DNA of 64,000 nt from Channa striata (Eukaryota; Chordata; Actinopteri; Anabantiformes; Channidae): the NCBI GenBank assembly GCA_033026295.1, contig CM065187.1:20928388-20992387 (forward strand). Direction: 5' to 3'. Below, one piece after another: positions 56,054 to 64,000 of this stretch (within the stretch, counting starts at the first letter, position 1; each line of letters begins with the position of its first letter). The notes below the pieces were generated by a model. It was given only the letters and a program-made list of their open reading frames with translations, did no database searches and was not told where the DNA came from. The position numbers and the translations under genes are program-made.

Positions 56054-56600
56054 GTGCACTACCTGTACACTGACCTTCATGCACTGCACTGTCACATAGT
56101 ATGTGCCTACTTTTGGCAACTCTTGTATTACTGGATCTGTCCTCAAGAGACCAGGCAACAGCTTCCTTGTGTACATCTAAAAGTGTTGACCCTGGCTTCT
56201 CCCTGATCTCTAACTGCTACCTTGGCTTTAGACACTGCATCTGGTTTTTGCTTAAGTGCTGAGCAGAGGATCTGGGACAATGCATGTGATTACTCAAAGT
56301 AATCTTCACCCTCTAGTTGATGACGGATATAGAATGTTTGCAAGAGTAGGGCTACGCTACGTTTTTCCCCATAAGCTTTCCTGAAAAACATAGAAAATTT
56401 CATCAGCTTCTGCTAACTCTTCATCTGTACAAAATCTAACCTCTTCAAGTGCAGAACCACGGAGGAGAAAGAGAATGAAGTCAGTCTGGTCACTTTCAAC
56501 CAGGCCCCTAGACCTGATAGTTCTCTGTACTTCATCAAGAAACTCATCAACACAGCGACCATCAACGGTAGCATCATCTTCATTAGCTTCTTTCACCTTG
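56054..56600 (-). pseudogene. Gypsy gag fragment
   Basis: An 80-codon frame at 56357-56596 (DATVDGRCVDEFLDEVQRTI, SDQTDFILFLLRGSALEEV, FYVFQESLWGKT) reads like a retrotransposon gag capsid. A further stretch below 56356 continues in other frames (LLLQTFYIRHQLEGE, SHALSQILC). It precedes the zinc knuckle on the far side of RTE copy C. Confidence 0.7.
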
Positions 56601-57050
56601 ATTAGCTTCTTTCCATTGGCTTCCCATTAAATGTAGAATAGAATTTAAAACCCTTCTTCTTACCTATAAAGCTCTAAACGGTCAAGCTCCATCATACCTA
56701 AAAGATCTCCTAGTACCATATCATCCTACTAGACCACTTTGGTCCCAAAATGCAGGCCTACTTGTGGTTCCCAGAATTTCCAAATGTAGAATGGGAGGCA
56801 GAGCCTTTAGCTATCAAGCTCCTCTCCTGTGATACCAGCTCCCAGTCCAGATTTGGGAAGCAGACACCCTCTCTAGTTTTAAGACTAGGCTCAAAACGTT
56901 CCTCTTCGATAAAGCTTATAGTATGTTATAGTCATGCTGCTATAGGTTTAGACTGCTGGGGGACTCTGCACTGTGCCACTTTCCTCTTCTCTTCATTCTC
57001 TCCTCTCCTCACCACAGTTTTTTATGTACTCTAGCACTCTTATCTAGTTA
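56601..57050 (+). repeat. L2-type LINE fragment, plus strand, between Gypsy LTR and gag
   Basis: Starts at the inverse-free HWLP.KCRIEFKTLLLTYKAL-type segment (ttccattggcttcc), runs through QAPSYLKDLLVPYHPTRP and the start of the 3' UTR, and stops near 57050 before the usual L2 terminus. It is truncated at both ends. Confidence 0.8.
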
Positions 57051-57121
57051 ACTGAACCTAATGTTGGCTACAAATATTTTATGAACTACCAATTTTGCAG
57101 AACCCCATTCCTGGTACCAAA

Positions 57122-57538
57122 TTGTGTGGCCTGGTGAAATATAATCAGCCCAGCACACAACAATGTCTTTTAGGGTTTTTTATTCTGAATAATAAAATTG
57201 AACTTCAATAAAATAAATGATAAAATAAAGCATTGAAGCACGGCTCACAGTGCATACCAAGTGCTTTGGTCAGCTTTACCTGTGCTTTACCAGAGTGCAA
57301 AAGAACACAAAAGAATACAATAATAACTGTGGTGGCTCCTCCTAACAACACAAGGAGCACACATACTTCGTGTCAGTCATCTTACATTCATGCCTTAGCA
57401 TGGTTTAACATACGGCAGTATGCCACATATACTCCTGGCAGACCACGCTCTTACAAGAACAACAATACAAGACAAATACATCGATCATATAACTGTAAAT
57501 GAGAACTCAGGATTATCACACAACGATATATTGTCCTG
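57122..57538 (-). repeat. 5' LTR of the Gypsy element, with adjacent candidate primer-binding site
   Basis: About 417 bp bounded by tgtggcctggtgaaa and gatatattgtcc, the two ends also found at 43039 and 43649. In the minus sense the LTR ends ...GGCCACA. It is followed a few bases on by TGGTACCAGGAATGG (near 57103-57117), which begins with the TGG expected of a tRNA primer-binding site. The outer LTR edge does not start with TG, so that limit is uncertain. Confidence 0.65.
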
Positions 57539-57572
57539 GAGGAGGTGGTGAGGATCAAGAAGGCAAGGCAAG

Positions 57573-59184
57573 ATGGCGCCGGTGTTTGTGGTTGCTCGTC
57601 TCCTGCTCGTTTTACCGTTAGTGTTTATTTATTTTCTGGCTTTTGGAACTCCACAGGCCAAGTCTCTGCTGGTTTACGATCGTCAGTTCCTTCTGGATCT
57701 TCGAAATAATGTAAAGGATCTATGTATATGTGATCCCTGTGGACATAGAACTCTGCCGCCACTGCTGTTGGGAATTCCGACTCACCTGTTGCAGGCCTCG
57801 GCTCTTTTCCCTCGGCGAAAACGTTGTCGCAGTAAACGCAGTGGTCAAGTGAAGACCCGCCTAGCTCGATCCCCTTGTTTCTCTCGAACAGAACACGGTT
57901 TTCACCTTCCCTTCGTTGTGCCCTGGCGTTTCCTGGACCCCATCGGAGCCTGCCTGACACCTGTTGCGGGCAGTGATGAGATTTTCCAGCGTCCCCGCCT
58001 CTGCTCTCCTCGGCCACGCCAGCGTGGCGTAAACTCCCGTAACCTGAGGGCGCTTCCTTGGCTTTGCTGCGCTAAACCGCAAGCCCCAGTCAGAATCGGC
58101 CTGGTGAATACCAGATCGCTGACCAACAAAACTTTATCCTGATGGATTTCTTCTGCTCCCAGGGTTTGGATTTTCTCTGTGTGACAGAGACTTGGGTCGG
58201 TGCTGGTGAATGCAGCACTTTTGTTGAACTTTTACTGGCTGGATGTTCCTTCTTTGACACCCCACGGACGTTGGGCCGTGGAAGGGGAACAGCAGCAGTT
58301 TTTAAAAAGGATTTTAAATGTCAACAGCGCGTTTTGTCTGCTTCACTTTCCAGCTTCGAGGCGATTCTATTCGAAGTGGGTCACTCTGACCCGGTACTGT
58401 GCGCTGTCATATACCGACCTCCCAAATATAACAAGGACTTTTTAAATGTTTTTTCTGAAGTTTTGGCTGAAATGATGCCTAACTATGATCATCTCATTGT
58501 TGGTGACTTTAATATACATGTGTGTTGCACTGAAAAACCACTGGTGAGAGACTTCTTAGCCATTATTGACTCTTTTAATTTGGTGCAATGCGTGGCTGGT
58601 CCCACACACCAACAAGGACATACATTAGATCTTGTTCTCTCTCATGGCTTGTCTCTGTCAAACTTAAAGACCTGCATTAATGTGTTCTCTGATCACCTGC
58701 CCATTTTATTTGATGCTGACTTTTTTTTTTTTTTTGTGCAGCAGTTAAATCCTGTGCTCCTGCTCGCCTGTGTCGGATTTTTAACTCTTCCACCGCTGGT
58801 CAGTTTTCTCCTGCCTTTAACCAGCTATGTCCTCCCTCTGACATGACTGTTGGTGACACAGAGGAACTTAGCTCCTGGTTTCACTCCTCTTGTTGTGCCC
58901 TACTGGACACTGTGGCCCCATTAAGAACTGTGTTGCCTAAAGCTAAAACTGAGCCTTGGCTCACCAGCAGGACTCGTGAAGCTCGGCAAAAGTGTCGAAA
59001 AGCTGAGCGCAGGTGGAAGAAGGATGGGCTGCAGGTCTCCTTTCAAATTCTAAAGGGCTGCTGGCGTCAGTATCAAAACACTGTAAAAGACGCTAAAAAA
59101 GAATACCTCTCAAACGTTATTATGTCAAATAGCCAAAATCCACGTGTGCTATTTAAGACAATTGATCTTGTTTTAAACCCCTGA
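57573..59184 (+). pseudogene. CR1/L2-group LINE ORF2: N-terminal leader and endonuclease
   Basis: Frames 57573-58142, 58142-58846 and 58843-59184. The first has an N-terminal hydrophobic stretch and ends VRIGLVNTRSLTNKT, the first endonuclease block. It then stops and resumes one frame on with GLDFLCVTETWVG (catalytic Glu), GRGRGTAAVFKKDFKC, AVIYRPPKYNKDFLNVF, LIVGDFNIHVCC (Asp/Asn block), GHTLDLVLSHGLS and FSDHLPILFD (catalytic His). The third is the basic linker before RT (EPWLTSRTREARQKC). A T run near 58722 may be a slippage site. Confidence 0.85.
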
Positions 59185-59204
59185 ACAAGATTATGCAGCC
59201 TGGA

Positions 59205-60004
59205 TGTCATGAGTCCACTCCGGACACTGTTGCCCTGGTTACCTTAGTTTATGTTCCTCCGCATTTTTTGTCTCACCCTGCTCCTCCCCATTGCTCCTAA
59301 TCAACCTAACACTGGTCACCTGTTGTCTCACTGTCTTAAGCCCCTCTCACCTGTTTCTTTTTGCTGGATCAACTTCATTCATTCTTTGACATACGCTCTA
59401 GTTGTAAGTTTCTCTGTTGCCTGATTCCCTTGTCGCCTTTTGTTTTTTCGAGTAAAAAGATTCTTGTATTTTTGTAGACTTTTGGTTTTTGAGTTTTGGT
59501 TCCCGGGTTTCTATTTTTGATGATTTTGCATACCTGGCAGATTTTGTGTATTTTTTTCCCTCTGGTTATTGTTTTTTCCTCGCCAACCTGCAACACGAAG
59601 GTTTCTCCGCTTGTCCTTTTTCGGCTAACCGCCTTTTTTTTTGATACTTTGTTTCCTAATTTGTTACTTTGTATTATTACCTTTCTCCTGCGTCCTCCCC
59701 ATCGACAACCTCACCTGCTCCTGGCCGATCCTTCCCCTTCCCGAGATTACCTCCTCCACTCATCTACACCGTAAGCCAAATTAAGTTGCCTCAAGTCCAT
59801 CATTTCTCTGCCTTCTCTTACCCTCTGTTTATCTCCTAGGCTACCGCTCAACCCTCCGTCGTTCCCTTTGGCCCTGGCCAGTAGCACTCCACCCCCATCA
59901 CCAATACCTTCAATAAACTTGGTTTTTGTGCTTCTAATTCTGCGTCCTCCAGTTTCTTTTCTGGGTCCTCTAAAAATATATATAGTGTATATATAGTCGT
60001 GATA
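59205..60004 (+). mobile_element. Solo LTR (TGTCATGA...CGTGATA) inside the CR1/L2-group LINE
   Basis: 800 bp, starting TGTCATGAGTCC and ending GTCGTGATA, with a perfect 5-bp duplication CTGGA (59200-59204 and 60005-60009). Same family as 52913-53673, with conserved ccctctcacctgtttct and ttcaataaacttggtt segments. It has extra T runs compared with the first copy. Confidence 0.9.
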
Positions 60005-60389
60005 CTGGAATCGTCTACTGAAATATGCAATAATTTCCTGCACTGTTTTACAGAGAAGGTTGCCATCACAAGGGCCTCCATCTCAGCTCCTATCTTTGAC
60101 CCATCTGTGCTCCTTGTTTGGCTGTGTTTGATACGTTTGAGCCCGTAACACACTCACTTTTGGAGAAGGTGATTAGCCACATCAAGCCATCAGGCTCCCC
60201 TCGAAATGCTTTGCCTCCTCATTTTCTTCAAGAGGTATAGGGCAGTTGGTTTTGCTTATAAATGGAAGCCTGACTTCATGTGTCGTTCTGGCAAATTTCA
60301 ACCATGCAGTGATACAACCCCTGCTTAACAAACTAGCTAATCGCTAACTAAACCTAATCGATCTAGCTTCGTTAGCCTAGCACCTAGCA

Positions 60390-61280
60390 ATGGCTTCTCC
60401 GTCTCCTTCTGTCTCTCCTCTGACTTGCTCTGTCTGCCACATGTTCAGTTTTTCCTCGGCCTCCTTTAGTGATAACGGTACTTGTAATAAATGTAAGGTT
60501 ATTGCAGCTTTGGAGGCGAGGCTCTCTGAATTGGAAACTCGGCTCCGCACCATGACAAACAATCCAGCTAGTCAGGCCCCGGTAGCTGGTGCGGACCAAC
60601 CTAGCATAGCCACTGTTAGCTTAGCCACTGTTAGCTGTTCCCCAGCAGTACCCGAGCAGCCGGGAAGCCAGGCCGGCTGGGTGACGGTTCGTAAGCGATC
60701 TAATGCTAAACTGACGCCCCAGGTTCACCACCAGCCGGTTCACGTTTCCAATCGATTTTCCCCACTCAGCGACACACCTGCTGAGGAACGAACTCTGGTA
60801 ATTGGCGACTCCATAGTCAGAAACGTGAAGTTGGAGACGCCGGCGGCCATAGTCCAATGTTACCCTGGGGCCAGAGCGGGCGACATCGAATCCTATTTGA
60901 AGCTCCTGTCTAAGGATAAACGTAGATACCGTAAGATCATTATTCATGCAGGAACAAATGACGCCCGATTACGCAAATCGGAGGTCACTAAAACAAATAT
61001 TGAATCGGTGTGTAACTTTGCAAAAACAATGTCGGACTCCGTAGTTTTCTCTGGACCCCTGCCAAATCTGATCAGTGACGACATGTATAGCCGCATGTCG
61101 TCATTCAACCGCTGGCTGTCTAGGTGGTGTCCAGCAAACGATGTGGGCTACATAGACAATTGGAAAAGTTTTTGGGGAAAACCTAGGCTTATTAGGAGAG
61201 ATGGCATCCATCCTACTTTGGACGGTGCCTCTGTCTTATCAAAAAATATGGCTGATTTTATTAGACAACCAAAAGATTGA
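60390..61280 (+). CDS. L2 LINE ORF1 protein with SGNH-esterase domain
   Basis: A 296-codon intact frame. The N-terminus has a Cys-pair motif (CSVCHMF ... CNKCKV) followed by a short coiled coil (ALEARLSELETRLRTM). A Pro/Ser-rich linker comes next, then an SGNH hydrolase-like fold: LVIGDSIVRNV (catalytic Ser in GDS), IIIHAGTNDARL (block III GxND) and RRDGIHPTLDGA (DxxH block). ORF1 proteins with an esterase domain are known from L2 and CR1 LINEs; their role in retrotransposition is thought to involve nucleic-acid or membrane binding. ATG to TGA with no defects. Confidence 0.9.
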   Translation: MASPSPSVSPLTCSVCHMFSFSSASFSDNGTCNKCKVIAALEARLSELETRLRTMTNNPASQAPVAGADQPSIATVSLATVSCSPAVPEQPGSQAGWVTVRKRSNAKLTPQVHHQPVHVSNRFSPLSDTPAEERTLVIGDSIVRNVKLETPAAIVQCYPGARAGDIESYLKLLSKDKRRYRKIIIHAGTNDARLRKSEVTKTNIESVCNFAKTMSDSVVFSGPLPNLISDDMYSRMSSFNRWLSRWCPANDVGYIDNWKSFWGKPRLIRRDGIHPTLDGASVLSKNMADFIRQPKD

Positions 61281-61385
61281 CAGTCCAGAGTTGAGCCTAG
61301 GACGCAGAGATCCGGTCCTACACGCCTCTCTGCAGTATCCTTACCGCCGTTACCCCCCCACAACTCCCACATTCCTATAGAAACT

Positions 61386-62201
61386 GTGTCTGTTCCCCGA
61401 TTAACTAAATTTTACAAACTAAAAATGATCACAAGAGGAGTTAATCATAATAACTTAATAAAAATCAGGACTGCTCCTCTTACTGAACAAAAAACTAAAA
61501 CAATTAAATGTGGATTACTAAATATCAGATCTCTCTCATCTAAATCTCTGTTAGTAAATGACTTGATAAGTAATCATCAATTCGATTTATTTTGTCTCAC
61601 TGAAACCTGGTTGCAGAAGGAAGAATATGTTAGTTTAAATGAGTCGACGCCCCCAAGTCATATTAACTATCATGTTCCTAGAAGCTCAGGCCGAGGTGGA
61701 GGAGTAGCAGCAATCTATCACTCAAGCTTACCGATAGAACCTAGACCTAAACATAGTTATAACTCATTTGAGAATCTTACTCTGAGACTTTCACACCCAA
61801 TTTGGAAAACTCAAAATTCACTCCTATTTGTTATCGTGTATCGTCCTCCAGTCCCTTATTCTGAATTTTTGACTGAATTCTCAGATTTTCTGGCCGACTT
61901 AGTGCTTAGTGCAGATAAAGTCGTCATAGTGGGCAATTTTAACATTCATGTAGATGCTGACAGTAACTCCCTCAACACAGCATTTACTTCATTATTACAT
62001 TCAATTGGTTTCTCTCAAATTGTAAATGAACCCACTCACTGTTTTAGTCACACCCTAGACCTTGTCCTTGCATACGGTATTGAAATTGATAAACTAACTG
62101 TATTTCCTCATAATTCTGTTCTCTCTGACCATTTCCTAATAACATTTGAATTTAGTTTATTGGCTAACAAAGAAGTTCTGCTTCAGGAGGTGTTTATCTG
62201 A
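61386..62201 (+). pseudogene. L2 LINE ORF2 endonuclease domain
   Basis: A 271-codon frame. Apurinic endonuclease blocks: IKCGLLNIRSLSSKSLLV, FDLFCLTETWLQKEEYV (catalytic Glu), SGRGGGVAAIYHSSL, LLFVIVYRPPVPYSEFL, VVIVGNFNIHVDADSN (the usual GDFN reads GNFN, losing the catalytic Asp), HTLDLVLAYGIEI and VLSDHFLITFEF (catalytic His). The frame ends at a stop at 62199 caused by a one-base shift just before LSENTVNKFKEM. Confidence 0.88.
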
Positions 62202-62202
62202 A

Positions 62203-64000
62203 AACACTGTGAACAAATTTAAGGAAATGATCCCTTCATCATTTACCTCAACACGTACTGATATAACTGAGAGTAGCCTCATTAACTGTACTCCTGCACA
62301 AGTTGATTACCTTACTGATAATTATGCAGCATCTTTACGTTCCATACTTGATAGTGTTGCCCCCCTAAAAAAGAAGGCAGTAATTCTGAATAGGCGATCT
62401 CCATGGTATAGCTCGAAAACCCGCAATTTAAAGCAGGCGTCACGAAGACTAGAAAGGAAGTGGCGTTCCACTCATTCACAAGAATCACGCCTAGCCTGGA
62501 AAAAGAGTTTATACTTATACAAATTAGCACTCCGTAAAGCCAGAACAGCTTATTACTCATCAATAATAGAGGAAAACAAGAACAACCCCCGGTTTCTTTT
62601 CAGCACTGTAGCCAGGCTGACTAAGAGCCATAGTTCAGTTGAGACTAGTATTCCCTCAACGCTATGTAGCAATGACTTCATGACCTTCTTCACAAACAAA
62701 ATCATAGCTATTAGAAGTAAAATTCACCAGACCCTCCCCACAAATACAACAGAATTAGAATCATCACTAAGTCCTCAGTCCCTTTTAGACTGCTTTGTGC
62801 CCATAGACCTTGCTGAATCAACTTCAACTATTATGGCATCTAAACCAACAACATGTCCGCTAAACCCTATTCCAGTTAGAATGCTCAAAGATGCTCTACC
62901 CTTATTAGACACGTTTGTATTAGATATCATTAATCTATCCTTACAAACAGGATATGTACCAAAGGCTTATAAGATAGCTGTAATCAAACCTCTACTTAAA
63001 AAACCTAGTCTGGATCCAGATGTCTTAGCCAATTACAAACCAATATCCAATCTCCCCTTTATCTCTAAAATACTTGAAAAAGTAGTTGTAAAGCAATTAT
63101 GTGACCACCTGCGCAGAAACGACTTGTTTGAAGAATTTCAGTCAGGATTTAGAGTTCATCATAGCACAGAAACCGCACTGATTAAAGTCACCAACGATCT
63201 TCTTCTGGCTTCAGATAACGGACTTGTCTCTATACTAGTTCTGCTAGATCTTAGTGCTGCATTTGACACCATTGATCACAGAATATTATTACAGAGACTA
63301 GAACATGTAATTGGAATTAAAGGAACAGTACTAAATTGGTTTAAATCGTATCTATCAGATAGATTCCAATTTACTCATGTTAATGATGAATCTTCGACAT
63401 ACACAAAAGTTAGTTATGGAATTCCACAAGGCTCTGTATTAGGACCAATACTCTTTACTCTATATATGTCTCCCCTTGGCAACATTATTAGAAAACACTC
63501 TGTAAATTTTCACTGCTACGCTGATGACACGAAGTTATATCTATCTATGAAACCTGATGAAACAAATAAATTAATCAAACTACAAGCATGTCTTAAAAAC
63601 ATAAGGGACTGGATGACGTATAATTTTCTTCTTCTAAACTCAGATAAAACTGAAGTTATTGTTTTTGGGCCTAAAAGTCTAAGAGACATGTTTTCTAACC
63701 ATATTGCTACTTTAGATGACATAACTCTTGCCCCCAGTAGTACTGCAAGGGATCTTGGAGTCATTTTTGACCAGGATTTGTCATTTACCTCACACATAAA
63801 GCAAATCTCTAGAACAGCCTTCTTCCACCTACGGAACATTGCCAAAATTAGGAGCATCCTATCCCAAAGCGATGCTGAAAAATTGGTTCATGCATTTGTT
63901 ACTTCTAGATTGGACTATTGTAATTCTCTACTTTCAGGCTGCCCCAGTAACTCTCTAAAAAGCCTCCAATTAATCCAAAATGCTGCAGCAACATTACTGA
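62203..64000 (+). pseudogene. L2 LINE ORF2 reverse transcriptase, open to the window edge
   Basis: Continues ORF2 one frame on from the endonuclease (first Met of the frame at 62227) and reads without a visible stop to base 64000. Blocks match the copy at 46550-48601: WYSSKTRNLKQASRRLERKW, NPIPVRMLKDALPLLD, ISNLPFISKILEKVV, FQSGFRVHHSTETALIK, LDLSAAFDTIDHRILL, GIPQGSVLGPILFTLYM and the catalytic box CYADDTKLYLS. It is cut by the window end before its tail. Confidence 0.85.

Larger units (their letters stand above)
43651..57538 (-). mobile_element. Ty3/Gypsy LTR retrotransposon carcass with nested insertions
   Basis: Minus-strand element. In order it has the 5' LTR (57538-57122), gag (near 56600-56054), zinc knuckle and protease (52132-51474 and 48846-48776), reverse transcriptase and RNase H (46376-44692), the integrase C-terminus (44578-43796) and the 3' LTR remnant (43660-43036). 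It is interrupted by a plus-strand L2 piece (56601-57050), an RTE (52145-56041), an hAT (48855-51465) and an L2 (46377-48775). Most of the integrase core is deleted between 44690 and 44580. Not functional. Confidence 0.85.
57555..60330 (+). mobile_element. CR1/L2-group LINE, interrupted by a solo LTR and cut by an L2
   Basis: Parts 57555-59199 and 60010-60330 form one LINE. It has a 5' segment with a leader-like frame, endonuclease, RT linker, then the start of the RT (last readable part NFNHAVIQPLLNK at about 60290-60330). It is split by the solo LTR at 59205-60004 and ends abruptly where the next L2 begins. The clade is not certain. Confidence 0.8.
60331..64000 (+). mobile_element. L2-type LINE, nearly complete, running off the window
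   Basis: It starts in the middle of the previous LINE with a short 5' UTR (60331-60389) and has both ORFs in the expected order. It continues past base 64000 with RT sequence very like the copy at 46550-48601. Only one frameshift was seen, between endonuclease and RT. Confidence 0.9.

Noticed and set aside
57625..58017. Minus-strand frame of 130 codons opposite the CR1/L2-group leader
   Set aside because: Mirror of a GC-rich coding segment without recognisable motifs.
58142..58846. A host endonuclease/exonuclease/phosphatase gene
   Set aside because: The domain is followed by a LINE linker and RT start, and the N-terminal leader is in another frame; this is a broken LINE ORF2.
1..64000. CRISPR arrays, operons or other prokaryotic features
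   Set aside because: No spaced direct-repeat array is present. The spliced genes and repeat content are those of a vertebrate.

Overview
The window is animal nuclear DNA, almost certainly from a teleost fish. It is AT-rich, has spliced genes with GT/AG introns, and carries a typical teleost repeat set: L2-type LINEs with a 3' end ending in tataaataaagttgaattg, RTE-type LINEs, Tc1-like and hAT DNA transposons, Gypsy and BEL/Pao retroelements, and tRNA-derived SINEs. The species cannot be named from the sequence alone.

1-23.2 kb is the genic part. Two host genes lie head to head. On the minus strand, 320-15242, is a complete ten-coding-exon gene for a calcium-regulated mitochondrial ATP-Mg/phosphate carrier, SCaMC-2 (slc25a25), 534 codons. 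It also has an alternative first coding exon inside its large first intron. On the plus strand, 17385-22348, is a complete three-coding-exon naif1, a nuclear protein with a Myb/SANT-like DNA-binding domain; one of its exons is an in-frame 48-nt cassette. The same divergent pair is adjacent in human. Introns and flanks hold an apparently intact Tc1-like transposon, an interior fragment of the same family, a BEL/Pao relic, LINE tails, a SINE with a perfect target-site duplication and a small hAT-like MITE.

23.4-64 kb contains no host gene that I can support. It is a stack of nested transposable elements. A Gypsy retrotransposon on the minus strand (about 43.6-57.5 kb) was invaded by an L2 LINE, an hAT transposon and an RTE LINE; the RTE copy was then invaded by an LTR element that is now a solo LTR. 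A near full-length RTE copy with a 19-bp target-site duplication (38384-41440) lies inside a degraded L2. An L2 copy at 31.6-34.05 kb is interrupted by a solo LTR, a BED-finger hAT derivative and a SINE. The right edge carries a CR1/L2-group LINE with its own solo LTR. It is followed by an almost complete L2 (ORF1 with an SGNH-esterase fold, then endonuclease and reverse transcriptase) that runs off the window.

The two host genes have unrelated jobs: mitochondrial adenine-nucleotide loading and nuclear transcription/apoptosis. They share only an intergenic region of about 2.1 kb. I found no clearly novel biological system. The most useful observations are the alternative and cassette exons of the host genes and the insertion order readable from target-site duplications. 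Exon limits come from reading splice sites and comparing with the protein families from memory; no alignment was run.
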